From the NCBI RefSeq assembly GCF_021726475.1, contig NZ_JAKJRU010000006.1, forward strand, positions 303,912 to 367,911: a stretch of 64,000 bases of DNA. The letters run 5' to 3'. Made by a program: the position numbers and the translations under genes. The notes below the pieces were generated by a model. It saw only the letters and a program-made list of their open reading frames with translations, had not been told where the DNA came from and searched no databases. Position 1 is the stretch's first letter. Each line of letters begins with the position of its first letter. The stretch comes from Pseudomonas oligotrophica (GTDB lineage Bacteria > Pseudomonadota > Gammaproteobacteria > Pseudomonadales > Pseudomonadaceae). Below are positions 51,873 through 60,366 of the stretch, piece by piece.

Positions 51873-52033
51873 CCGTTGCCGACAAAACCACGCATAATAG
51901 CCGCCACTTCCCGCCAGCCAGCCAAGCATCGGCCGGCCCGCCGGGAGCCCTCCCCCACCCTGATCAACCGCCCCGGCCACGCGCCCGGGCCAACCGCGGC
52001 CGACGGCCGCCCGCATGAGGTCGCAAAGCAGTA

Positions 52034-52252
52034 GTGACAAAGGAAGAATTACGCAAGGAACTGGAGCGCCAGGCCCAGCGCTACCAGGATATCTATGGCG
52101 GCGAGGTGACCACCTACGCCGCCGCCGTCGCCCCCGAACGCAAACCCTGGCGACGCAAACCCAGCGTGCAGGACCAGGTATTCCGCGAAGAGCTGCGCAA
52201 GCTGGAGCAGCAGCGCAGCGCCGACGACAGCGAGGACGGCGGGCCGGCCTGA
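52034..52252 (+). CDS. Small conserved-looking charged protein
   Basis: The 72-residue protein starts at GTG 52034. It is highly charged and helical (VTKEELRKELERQAQRYQDI, RKPWRRKPSVQDQVFREEL) with Asp/Glu at the C-terminus, and has no signal peptide. A CATAAT hexamer lies at 51893-51898 in the upstream leader. Function unknown. It ends seven bases before the convergent HerA-like gene. Codon use is gene-like. Confidence 0.65.
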   Translation: MTKEELRKELERQAQRYQDIYGGEVTTYAAAVAPERKPWRRKPSVQDQVFREELRKLEQQRSADDSEDGGPA

Positions 52253-52259
52253 CCGGCCG

Positions 52260-53729
52260 CTAGCGCTTGCGCCCCAGCAACGAACCGAGCATGCCGCGCA
52301 CCAGCTGCCGTCCCAGCTGGCTCGCCGCCTGGTTGAGCGCGCTGCGAATGACCTTGCCGGCGAACTCACCAACCTTGTCGCCCAGCTCGCTGCCAACGGG
52401 CGTGGCCGGCGCTTCGGCAGGCCTGTCGGCCGCCTGCCGGGCGCGTGTGGCAAGAATCTCGTAGGCCGACTCGCGGTCGACCGGCTGGTCGTAACGCCCA
52501 CGCAGCGGCGATTGCGCCAGGATGGCCGCCCGCTCGGCCTCGCTCAGCGGCCCGACCCGCGACTGCGGTGGCGCGACGAACACCCGCTGCACCACCGCGG
52601 GCATACCCTTGGGCTCCAGCCCGCCGACCAGCGCCTCGCCGATGCCGAGCTGGGTCAGCAACTCCAGCGCGGAGAATTCAGGGTTGGGGCGAAAGCCCTC
52701 GGCGATCGAGCGCAGCGCCTTCTGCTCCTTCACGGTGAAGGCGCGCAGGCCGTGCTGCACGCGCAGGCCGAGCTGGGCCAGCACCGGATCCGGCAGGTCC
52801 GCCGGCGACTGGGTGACGAAATAGACCCCCACGCCCTTGGAGCGAATCAGCCGCACCACCTGCACCAGGCGCTCCTGCAGGGCCTTGGGCGTGTCGCCGA
52901 ACAGCAGGTGCGCCTCGTCGAAGAACAGCGCCAGCAGCGGCCGCTCGGCATCGCCACGCTCGGGCAGCTGCTCGAACAGCTCGGCCAGCAGCCATAGCAG
53001 GAAGGTCGCGTAGACCTTCGGCGCCTCGTGCACCAGGCGGCTGGCGTCGAGCAGGTGGATGCGCCCGCGGCCATCGGCAGCCGGCGCCAGGAGGTCCTCC
53101 AGCTGCAGGGCCGGTTCGCCGAACAGCGCCTCGGCGCCCTGCTGTTCGAGCGTCGCCAGGCGCCGCAGCAGTGCCTGGCTCGAGGCACTGGTGACCAGCG
53201 CGGCATCCTCGCCGAGCACCTGCGGGCTCTCGCGCAGGTAGGCGAGCAGCGCCTTGAGATCCTTCAGGTCGAGCAGCAGCAGGCCCTCGCGGTCGGCCAC
53301 CTTGAAGGCCGCATACAGCGCTGCCTGCTGGCTGTCGGTGAGCTCGAGCAGATTGCCGAGCAGCAGCGGGCCCATCTCGCTCAGCGTGGTCCGCAGCGGG
53401 TGCCCGCTCTGCCCGTATACGTCCCAGAGGGTGACCGGATAGGCCTGCGGGCGGTGCTCGAGCCAGGGCATGCTGGCGATGCGCTCGGCGATCTTGCCCT
53501 GCGGCGCACCCACGGCGCCCAGGCCACACAGGTCGCCCTTGATGTCGGCCGCGAACACGGCCACCCCGGCATCGCTGAACTGCTCAGCCAGGCGCTGCAG
53601 CGTGACCGTCTTGCCGGTGCCGGTCGCGCCGGCGACCAGCCCGTGGCGGTTGGCCAGGCGCAGCAGATGCCTGTTGGGCTGGCCGGCCGCGTCCGCGCCC
53701 AGTACCAGGCTATCGAGGGGTGCATCCAT
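52260..53729 (-). CDS. HerA-like DUF853 ATPase (YjgR type)
   Basis: The 489-residue P-loop ATPase has Walker A GLVAGATGTGKTVTLQRLAE (residues about 28-47), ADIKGDLCGLGAVGAP following it, Walker B LALFFDEAHLLF and ELLTQLGIGEALV near the arginine-finger region. The C-terminus is basic. YjgR/DUF853 proteins are distant relatives of the HerA-FtsK pumping ATPases with unknown targets. I prefer ATG 53729 (MDAPLDSLV), with GGAG eight bases upstream; the ATG at 53741 adds four residues and lacks one. The next gene upstream on the strand is the 56-residue ORF. Confidence 0.9.
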   Translation of the reverse strand: MDAPLDSLVLGADAAGQPNRHLLRLANRHGLVAGATGTGKTVTLQRLAEQFSDAGVAVFAADIKGDLCGLGAVGAPQGKIAERIASMPWLEHRPQAYPVTLWDVYGQSGHPLRTTLSEMGPLLLGNLLELTDSQQAALYAAFKVADREGLLLLDLKDLKALLAYLRESPQVLGEDAALVTSASSQALLRRLATLEQQGAEALFGEPALQLEDLLAPAADGRGRIHLLDASRLVHEAPKVYATFLLWLLAELFEQLPERGDAERPLLALFFDEAHLLFGDTPKALQERLVQVVRLIRSKGVGVYFVTQSPADLPDPVLAQLGLRVQHGLRAFTVKEQKALRSIAEGFRPNPEFSALELLTQLGIGEALVGGLEPKGMPAVVQRVFVAPPQSRVGPLSEAERAAILAQSPLRGRYDQPVDRESAYEILATRARQAADRPAEAPATPVGSELGDKVGEFAGKVIRSALNQAASQLGRQLVRGMLGSLLGRKR

Positions 53730-53762
53730 GGTGGTCTCCATCCGGGTCGGCGCGCCGGGCGA

Positions 53763-53933
53763 TCAATCGGATTCGGGCAGCGGGCGCGCCTGTAACCGCG
53801 CCCACAGCTCGGCGGCCTGGGGAAAGTCGGTACCGATGTCCTCGTGCAGCGCGTCCGGGTCGTAGCGACGCGTACAGCCGCTGCCAACGACCGGAGTCGG
53901 CTCGGCGGCAGCCTGGTCGAGCGGGTGCTTCAT
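53763..53933 (-). CDS. Small protein between the DUF853 gene and purU
   Basis: A 56-residue frame (MKHPLDQAAAEPTPVVGSGC, YDPDALHEDIGTDFPQAAEL, ending RPLPESD) fills the gap between the DUF853 gene and purU on the same strand, beginning 11 bases after the purU stop. It is acidic and soluble, with gene-like codon bias; there is a weak GGGGTTG before the ATG. No homologous function is known to me, so this is a tentative gene. Confidence 0.5.
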   Translation of the reverse strand: MKHPLDQAAAEPTPVVGSGCTRRYDPDALHEDIGTDFPQAAELWARLQARPLPESD

Positions 53934-53944
53934 CGGCAACCCCG

Positions 53945-54796
53945 TCAGTTGAACACCAGGGTACGGTTGCTGTGCACCAGCACGCGGTCTTCCAAGTGAT
54001 AGCGCAAACCGCGCGAGAGCACCATTTTCTCCACGTCCTTGCCCAGGCGCACCATGTCCTCGACGGTGTCACGATGGCTGATGCGCACCACGTCCTGCTC
54101 GATGATCGGCCCGGCGTCGAGCTCCTCGGTGACGTAGTGGCAGGTCGCGCCGATCAGCTTGACGCCGCGTAGCGAAGCCTGGTGGTAGGGCTTGGCACCG
54201 ACGAACGAGGGCAGGAAGCTGTGGTGGATGTTGATCACCCGCTGCGCGTATTCGGCACAGAGCTCCGGCGGCAGGATCTGCATGTAGCGCGCCAGCACGA
54301 TCACATCGGCCTGGTGCTCATGGACCAGCCGGGCCACCTCGGCGAACGCTTCCTGCTTGTTGCCCGCATGCACCGGCACGTGGAAATAGGGGATGCCATG
54401 CCACTCGACCATGCTGCGCAGGTCGTCGTGGTTGGAAATCACACAAGGGATGTCGCAGTCCAGCTCGTCGCTGTGCCAGCGGTGCAGCAGGTCGGCCAGG
54501 CAGTGCGACTCGCGACTGGCCATCAGCACCACGCGCTTGCGCCGATCGGAATCGGTGATGCGCCACTCCATGGAAAACTCGCGGGCAATGGGGGCGAAGG
54601 CCTGGCGAAAGCCGTCGATATCGAACGGCAGCGAGTCCGCGCGGATCTCGTGGCGCATGAAGAACCAGCCACTCTGATGATCGGAGTGGTGATTGGCTTC
54701 GGTGATCCAGCCATTGTAGGTGGCGAGAAAGTTACTGACCTTGGCGACGATGCCAACGCCATCGGGACAGGCGATGACCAGCCTGAAAGTGCGCAT
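53945..54796 (-). CDS. purU: Formyltetrahydrofolate deformylase
   Basis: The 283-residue enzyme hydrolyses formyl-THF, giving formate that PurT uses. An N-terminal ACT domain (MRTFRLVIACPDGVGIVAKV) is followed by a formyltransferase-fold catalytic domain with VISNHDDLRSMVEWHGIPYF, INIHHSFLPSFVGAKPYHQA and the catalytic Asp in TEELDAGPIIEQDV. ATG 54796 is the family start. Its promoter region, shared with mvaT in the opposite direction, is 54797-55167. Confidence 0.97.
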   Translation of the reverse strand: MRTFRLVIACPDGVGIVAKVSNFLATYNGWITEANHHSDHQSGWFFMRHEIRADSLPFDIDGFRQAFAPIAREFSMEWRITDSDRRKRVVLMASRESHCLADLLHRWHSDELDCDIPCVISNHDDLRSMVEWHGIPYFHVPVHAGNKQEAFAEVARLVHEHQADVIVLARYMQILPPELCAEYAQRVINIHHSFLPSFVGAKPYHQASLRGVKLIGATCHYVTEELDAGPIIEQDVVRISHRDTVEDMVRLGKDVEKMVLSRGLRYHLEDRVLVHSNRTLVFN

Positions 54797-55167
54797 CCGA
54801 GAACTCCTGGTCGCATGGGAACGCGGCATTCTAGCCCAGTCCCCAAAAGCCGGGCCACGGCGAAAAAAGCACATGAAGGCTGTGCATTAAGGAAGTCCCG
54901 GCGGACCGGCGAGCAAAGATGCCCGGCCCGGCAAACTTGCATGGAAACTTCAAACCGCCCTGCGCGGCTTCTTTTCAAACTAGCCGGGCGCTAACCGGGG
55001 CGAACAAAATTGCCCGAGGCTCATCCGCCACGGCAAAGTTTCGATCAATTGAAAAGACTTCGTTACCACTCCAATACACAAATTGCGTGATTGGCTATAT
55101 TTACTTCGTATCCACCGCAAGACTATGATTCGTCCACTTGCGTACAACCTATATCCAAGGAAGCAAA
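54797..55167. other. AT-rich divergent region between purU and mvaT
   Basis: These 371 bp are distinctly AT-richer than the rest of the window, especially 55030-55135, with runs such as GATCAATTGAAAAGAC and GGCTATATTTACTTCG. A TATGAT hexamer at 55124-55129 could be the mvaT -10. Since MvaT-type proteins bind AT-rich DNA, self-binding here is likely by analogy. No gene is seen. Confidence 0.6.
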
Positions 55168-55548
55168 ATGTCCCTGATCAGCGAATACCGCGCAACGGAA
55201 GAAGCCATCAAGGAACTTCAGGAGCGCCTGAAGTCTCTCTCGGCTGACGACAAACTGAAAAAGGAGCTGGAGTTCGAAGGCAAACTGCGCGAACTCATGG
55301 GCGTGTATCAGAAGTCCCTGCGCGACATCATCGCCCTGCTCGACCCCGAGGCCAGCAAGGCCAGCAAGGCGCCTCGTGCAGCCAAGGCAGCCGCCGCCCC
55401 CAAGCGCGCGCGCCGCGTCAAGCAATACAAGAACCCGCACACCGGCGAAGTCATCGAAACCAAGGGCGGCAACCACAAGACGCTCAAGGAGTGGAAGGCC
55501 AAGTGGGGTTCGGACGCCGTTGAAAGCTGGGCGTCCGTGCTGGGCTAA
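55168..55548 (+). CDS. mvaT: H-NS-like xenogeneic silencer MvaT
   Basis: The 126-residue nucleoid protein has an N-terminal coiled-coil oligomerisation region (LISEYRATEEAIKELQERLK, residues 2-60) and a basic linker rich in Ala and Lys. The C-terminal AT-hook-like DNA-binding domain has RRVKQYKNPHTGEVIETKGG and HKTLKEWKAKWG. It silences foreign and AT-rich DNA in pseudomonads. ATG 55168 has CCAAGGAAGCAAA; an upstream ATG at 55138 adds ten residues. The purU-mvaT-sbcB order is as in P. aeruginosa PA4314-PA4316. Confidence 0.97.
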   Translation: MSLISEYRATEEAIKELQERLKSLSADDKLKKELEFEGKLRELMGVYQKSLRDIIALLDPEASKASKAPRAAKAAAAPKRARRVKQYKNPHTGEVIETKGGNHKTLKEWKAKWGSDAVESWASVLG

Positions 55549-55567
55549 AACCCTCCGCGCATTGCCG

Positions 55568-55606
55568 AAGCCGCGCCGCGAACGACCGCAGCGCGGCTTT
55601 TTTATT
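55568..55606 (+). terminator. Intrinsic terminator of mvaT
   Basis: AAGCCGCGC (55568-55576) pairs with GCGCGGCTT (55591-55599) over 9 bp, and is followed by TTTTTTATT. It lies about 20 bases past the mvaT stop. Confidence 0.85.
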
Positions 55607-55608
55607 GC

Positions 55609-57039
55609 CTAGAGTGCATAGCGCCCCTGCAGCTGGCGGGCATGCTCGCGCCATTTATTCAACAGCTGCGCCTGCTCGGCAGTGGCCCCTTCGAGCAACT
55701 GTCCAAGCGCCGCCTCGAATTGGCCGAGGGTATTGGGTGCGCCATATTCGGCCTGCACCAGACGATGGCGGCAGAATTGCTGCCAGCGTGCCTGTTCCTC
55801 GGCACTGAGGCTTTGCGGGAAATTGCGCGCACGATATCGGAACAGTAATTCGCCAAGGCGCGGATCGTCGAACATCCAGTTGCGGCTGGCACATTCTTCG
55901 GCCGAGGCATCGCGCACCTGGTCACACAGACGCCGGTCACGGTCGCCGAGAAAACCCTCGTAGAGTTGCTGTTCGGGATCGCCGCAACCCTCGAAAGACT
56001 CCGGCGCATAGATCGCCTCGAGCTTGTCCAGCCATTGCGCGCGCCGCGCCCGCAATTGTTCGGCGCGGCCCAGGTAGAGCGGCAGGTCCAGTTGCAGGCG
56101 GTCGATATCCTGCTCGCGCAGCACCTGCATCGGCGCCAGCACCGGGCAGCGATTGACATGCACCAGCTTGAGCGGCGTCGGCAGCTGCGCCTCGCCCAGC
56201 TCATCGCGCCGCGTGTAGAGCCGCTGGCGCAGGGTCTCGGCCGGCTCGTCCCACAGCGGCGCGGGCTCGGCGTGCAGGTCGCAGACGATCAAGGCATTGC
56301 GGTTGCGCGGGTGCCAGGCCAGCGGCAGGACCACCGCTAGGTAATGCCGCTGCGCCGAGAAACGCCCGGAGACATGCACCAGCGGCTTGAGCAGTTCGAT
56401 CTGCTCGAGCACCGCCTGCTTGCGGCGCAGGCGGAACAGGTAATCGTAGAGCCTCGGCTGCGCCCGGCGGATCAGCCGCGCCAGGCCGATGGTGGCGCGC
56501 ACGTCGGACAGCGCGTCGTGGGCGTGCTGGTGCTCCAGGCCATTGTGCGCAGTGAGCCGCTCGAGCTTGAGCGTCACGCGGCCGTCCTCTTCCGGCCACT
56601 GCAGGCCCTCCGGACGCAGCGCGTAGGCGGTGCGCACCAGGTCGATCAGGTCCCAGCGGCTGTTGCCGCCCTGCCACTCGCGGGCGTAGGGGTCGAAGAA
56701 GTTGCGGTACAGGCTGTAGCGCGTCATCTCGTCATCGAAGCGCAGGTTGTTGTAGCCCGCGCCGCAGGTCCCGGGCTCGGCCAGCTCGCGATGCAGCCGC
56801 TGCATGAACTCGGCTTCGCACATTCCCTGGCGCAGCAGCATCTCGGGGGTGATGCCCGTGACCAGGCAGGCAGCCGGGTGCGGCAGGATGTCGTCCGCGG
56901 GGCGGCAATAGAGGTTGAGCGGCTCGCCGATCTCCTCCAGCGCCTCGTCGGTACGGATGCCGGCCACCTGCAGCGGGCGATCGCAGCGGGGCGAGATGCC
57001 GGTGGTTTCGTAGTCGTACCAGAAAATGCTTGGCTTCAA
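55609..57039 (-). CDS. sbcB: Exodeoxyribonuclease I
   Basis: The 476-residue 3'-5' single-strand exonuclease takes part in recombination and mismatch repair. The Exo I motif FWYDYETTGISP is at residues 6-17, with GYNNLRFDDEMTRYSLYRNF and HDALSDVRATIGLARLI as Exo II and III. The C-terminal SH3-like and helical extension of SbcB follows (LPTPLKLVHVNRCPVLAPM). I choose TTG 57039 with GGAGGGCGCCTC in front; it gives 476 residues against 475 in E. coli. The ATG-based frame to 57183 runs over the spacer. Confidence 0.95.
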   Translation of the reverse strand: MKPSIFWYDYETTGISPRCDRPLQVAGIRTDEALEEIGEPLNLYCRPADDILPHPAACLVTGITPEMLLRQGMCEAEFMQRLHRELAEPGTCGAGYNNLRFDDEMTRYSLYRNFFDPYAREWQGGNSRWDLIDLVRTAYALRPEGLQWPEEDGRVTLKLERLTAHNGLEHQHAHDALSDVRATIGLARLIRRAQPRLYDYLFRLRRKQAVLEQIELLKPLVHVSGRFSAQRHYLAVVLPLAWHPRNRNALIVCDLHAEPAPLWDEPAETLRQRLYTRRDELGEAQLPTPLKLVHVNRCPVLAPMQVLREQDIDRLQLDLPLYLGRAEQLRARRAQWLDKLEAIYAPESFEGCGDPEQQLYEGFLGDRDRRLCDQVRDASAEECASRNWMFDDPRLGELLFRYRARNFPQSLSAEEQARWQQFCRHRLVQAEYGAPNTLGQFEAALGQLLEGATAEQAQLLNKWREHARQLQGRYAL

Positions 57040-57194
57040 GAGGCGCCCTCCAGGTCGGCACGGCAGTCTACCAGCAGCCCCGCGCGACGAACCAAGCCGC
57101 GAACGCCACGTACCGCGCAGTTTCGCCGCGCACGATTGCCGCGACCGGTGGCTGGGCATAGCATCGAGCCTCGCTGCCCTCATCGAGCCCGCCC

Positions 57195-58880
57195 TTGACC
57201 ACCGTCGCCCCCCTGCCCGTGCTGGACAACCGCTACCGCGTCGAGACGCCCGAGGGCATCGACCTGCTGCTGCGGCCGGCCGGGCTGGTGCCTCGTGCGC
57301 TGGCCTTCGCCGTGGACCTGGCGCTGCGCGGCCTGCTGGTGCTGGCCCTGTTCCTCGGCCTCGGCCTGCTGGGCCAGTTCGGCGCGGGGCTGGCGGCGCT
57401 CTGCCTGTTCCTCGTGCAGTGGTGGTACATGGTGCTGTTCGAAGTGCTCAACCAGGGCCGCACGCCAGGCAAGCAGTGGCTGGGCCTGCGAGTGGTGCAC
57501 GATGACGGCACCCCGGTCGGCTGGGCCGCGTCGCTGGCCCGCAACCTGCTGCGGCTGGTCGACATGCTGCCGCTGGGCTATTTCGCCGGCGCGCTGTGCT
57601 GCCTCGGCCATCCGCAGTTCCGCCGCCTGGGCGACATCGCCGCCGGTACCCTGGTGGTCTATCGCGAGCGCCCGCCAACGGCGCCCCCCGCGCTGCAGGC
57701 GGTGCCGCTGCCCGCGCCGTGGCCGCTCAGCGCTGTCGAAGCACGCGCGATCATCGCCTTCGCCGAGCGCGCCGGCGAACTGTCGGCCGAACGCCGCGAC
57801 GAACTGGCGGCGCTGCTCGCCGAACCGCTGGACCTTGCACCCGGCCAGGCCTGCGCCGCGCTCGACGGCATCGCCCGCGAACTGCTGCTGGGCGGCACCC
57901 GCCAGGCGGCGTTCGAGGCACAGCACGCCGCGCACTGGGAAGCCTTCGCCGCGCGCCTGGCGCAGCTGTCCGGGCCGGGCCGGCAGCGGCAACCGGCAGC
58001 CAGCGGCTTCGTCGCCGCCTATCGCCAACTCTGCCAGCTACTGGCGCTGGCCGAAGCCCGGGGCTACAGCGAGCACCTGCAGACGCGCCTGCGCCAGCTG
58101 GTCCTGGCTGGCCACCAGCAGCTCTACCGCCACCACAGTCCGTTGCCCGGCCGCTTGCTGGGTTTCGTGCTCGGCGGCTTTCCAGCGCTGGTACGCCGCC
58201 AGTACCGTGCGGTACTGCTGGCCAGCGCCCTGTTCTACGGCTGCCTGCTGCTCTGCGGCTTGCTGATCCAGGCCTTCCCCGACCTGGTGTTCGTCCTGCT
58301 GCCGGCCGATCAGGTGGCCGAGATGGAGCAGATGTACGACCCGGATGCCAGCCGCCTGGGGCGCTTCGGCGAACGCGGCTCGGCGGATGACTGGGCCATG
58401 TTCGGCTTCTATGTCATGAACAACATCGGCATCGCCTTCCAGACCTTCGCCAGCGGCCTGCTGCTGGGCCTGGGCAGCCTCTTCTTCCTCGTCTACAACG
58501 GCCTGGTGATCGGCGCGGTGGCCGGCCATCTGACCGCCATCGGCTATGGCCAGCCGTTCTGGTCGTTCGTCGTCGGCCACGGCGCCTTCGAGCTGACTGC
58601 CATCACCCTCGCCGGTGCGGCCGGCCTCGGCCTGGGTCGCGCCGTCGTCGCCCCCGGGCGCCTGCGGCGCGGCGAGGCATTGCGCCAGGCCGCAGCCGTC
58701 GGCGTGCGGCTGCTGGCCGGCGCTGCGCTGATGCTGCTGCTGGCCGCCTTTATCGAGGCCTACTGGTCGTCGATGAGCTATGCCCCGGCGACGCTCAAGT
58801 ACCTGGTCGGCGGCCTGCTGTGGCTGCTGGTGCTTGGCTATTTCCGCTTCGCCGGCCGGAGCCCGCATGCGCCTGACTGA
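57195..58880 (+). CDS. RDD family - SpoIIM (stage II sporulation protein M) fusion membrane protein
   Basis: The 561-residue protein joins two families that are usually encoded separately. Residues about 15-160 are an RDD domain with its Arg and Asp signature (LVPRALAFAVDLALRGLL, NLLRLVDMLPLGYF, RLGDIAAGTLVVYRERP). Residues about 236-550 are a SpoIIM domain (AFEAQHAAHWEAFAARLAQL, AAYRQLCQLLALAEARGYSE, GHQQLYRHHSPLPGRLLGF, MYDPDASRLGRFG and several helices ending GAFELTAITLAGAAGLGLG). The junction is near 57885-57910, where no stop or internal start is seen. The start is TTG 57195 (weak ribosome-binding site); GTG 57219 is an alternative. First gene of the MoxR/DUF58 operon; it overlaps the next gene by 14 bp. 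Role unknown. Confidence 0.85.
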   Translation: MTTVAPLPVLDNRYRVETPEGIDLLLRPAGLVPRALAFAVDLALRGLLVLALFLGLGLLGQFGAGLAALCLFLVQWWYMVLFEVLNQGRTPGKQWLGLRVVHDDGTPVGWAASLARNLLRLVDMLPLGYFAGALCCLGHPQFRRLGDIAAGTLVVYRERPPTAPPALQAVPLPAPWPLSAVEARAIIAFAERAGELSAERRDELAALLAEPLDLAPGQACAALDGIARELLLGGTRQAAFEAQHAAHWEAFAARLAQLSGPGRQRQPAASGFVAAYRQLCQLLALAEARGYSEHLQTRLRQLVLAGHQQLYRHHSPLPGRLLGFVLGGFPALVRRQYRAVLLASALFYGCLLLCGLLIQAFPDLVFVLLPADQVAEMEQMYDPDASRLGRFGERGSADDWAMFGFYVMNNIGIAFQTFASGLLLGLGSLFFLVYNGLVIGAVAGHLTAIGYGQPFWSFVVGHGAFELTAITLAGAAGLGLGRAVVAPGRLRRGEALRQAAAVGVRLLAGAALMLLLAAFIEAYWSSMSYAPATLKYLVGGLLWLLVLGYFRFAGRSPHAPD

Positions 58881-60366
58881 CACCACCCTGGCGGTGCGCC
58901 CGCGCGACAACTGGGAGGCGCTGGACCTCGGCATCCTGCTGGCGCGGCGCCACGCGCGCGTGCTGCTGGCCGGCTGGGCGGTGCTGACGCTGCCGGTGTT
59001 CGCCCTGCTCAGCCTGCTGTTCTGGCAACACCCGGGCATCGCCCTGTTGCTGTTCTGGTGGCTCAAGCCGCTGTTCGAGCGCCTGCCGCTGCATGTGCTG
59101 TCCGAGGCGCTGTTCGGCGAGGTCCCCAGCCTGCGCCAGAGCCTGCGCGCCTGGCCGCACCTGCTGCGCCGGCAATGGTTCGCCAGCCTGACCTGGCGCC
59201 GGCCGAGCCTGACGCGCAGCTTCGACCTGCCGGTGCTGCAGCTCGAGGAACTGGGTGGAGCCGAACGCCGCCAGCGCCTGCAGGTCCTGCATCGCCGCAG
59301 TGCCGGCAGCGCGCGCTGGCTGACCCTGGTCGGCGCGCACCTGGAGGCGGTGCTCTGGCTGGGGCTGTCGCTGGTGCTGCTGATGCTGCTGCCGGCGCAG
59401 GCGCTGCAGCAGTGGAGCTGGCAGGAGCTGCTGCTGGCCGAGCACGACTGGCTCTGGCTGGAGCACCTGTCCAACCTGCTCTACGTGCTCGTGCTGATCG
59501 TCTGGGAGCCGCTGTACGTCGCCTGCGGCTTCAGCCTCTACCTCAACCGCCGTACCCATCTGGAAGCCTGGGACATCGAGCTGAGCTTCCGTCGCCTGCG
59601 CCAGCGCCTGCTCACGCCGATGGCCTGGGCCGCACTGGCGCTGACACTCGGGCTCGCCGTGCCGACCACCGATGCCCTGGCCGACAGCCCCGCCGACACG
59701 GATGCCCCCGCGCTGAGCCGTGAGGCGGCCGGCGAGCGGATTCGCGCGCTGCTCGCCGAACCGCCGTTCCACCAGCCGGAGACGGTGACCCGCTGGCGCC
59801 TGCGCGAGACGGGCGGCGAAAGCCCGCAGCCGCCTGCCGGCCTGTTCCGGCTCGACAGCCTGTGGCGCGTGCTGGAATACGCCGCCAGCCTGCTCGAAGC
59901 GCTGCTGTGGGCGGCACTGCTGCTCGGCGCCGCCCTGCTGGCCTGGCGCTACCGCCAGTGGCTGCGCGTCTTCGCGCGCCTTGAACACAACGCGCCGGCC
60001 GCCAGCCACGCAACCGCCCGGGTGCTAGGTCTCGACGTCTCGCCGCAAAGCCTGCCGGAGGATGTCGCCGGCGAGGCCGAGCGGCTCTGGGCCGAACAGC
60101 CGCGCGTGGCCGTCGGCCTGCTCTATCGCGCCCTGCTCAGCCGCCTGCTGCACGACTACCGGCTGCCCCTGCTGGCGGCACACACCGAAGGCGAGGTGCT
60201 GCAGCTGTTGTGCCGGCTCGACGAGCCGCAGCTGCAGGCCTACGCCGGGACGCTCACCGGATACTGGCAGCAGCTCGCCTACGGCCACCGGGCACTGCCG
60301 CCCGCGGCCGGCGAGGCGCTCTGCGCCGGCTGGCGCGCACTGTTCCCCCGGGGGACGCAGCCATGA
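58867..60366 (+). CDS. DUF4129-type membrane protein
   Basis: The 499-residue protein has several N-terminal hydrophobic helices (ARVLLAGWAVLTLPVFALLS, LEAVLWLGLSLVLLMLLP, NLLYVLVLIVWEPLYVAC). A long region follows with a proposed periplasmic segment, then a further helix (SLLEALLWAALLLGAALLAW), and a C-terminal cytoplasmic DUF4129-like helical part (AERLWAEQPRVAVGLLYRAL, AHTEGEVLQLLCRLD). The order SpoIIM, DUF4129, DUF4350, MoxR, DUF58 is conserved in bacteria, supporting this call. Function unknown. ATG 58867 overlaps the preceding stop; its stop overlaps the next ATG. Confidence 0.8.
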   Translation: MRLTDTTLAVRPRDNWEALDLGILLARRHARVLLAGWAVLTLPVFALLSLLFWQHPGIALLLFWWLKPLFERLPLHVLSEALFGEVPSLRQSLRAWPHLLRRQWFASLTWRRPSLTRSFDLPVLQLEELGGAERRQRLQVLHRRSAGSARWLTLVGAHLEAVLWLGLSLVLLMLLPAQALQQWSWQELLLAEHDWLWLEHLSNLLYVLVLIVWEPLYVACGFSLYLNRRTHLEAWDIELSFRRLRQRLLTPMAWAALALTLGLAVPTTDALADSPADTDAPALSREAAGERIRALLAEPPFHQPETVTRWRLRETGGESPQPPAGLFRLDSLWRVLEYAASLLEALLWAALLLGAALLAWRYRQWLRVFARLEHNAPAASHATARVLGLDVSPQSLPEDVAGEAERLWAEQPRVAVGLLYRALLSRLLHDYRLPLLAAHTEGEVLQLLCRLDEPQLQAYAGTLTGYWQQLAYGHRALPPAAGEALCAGWRALFPRGTQP

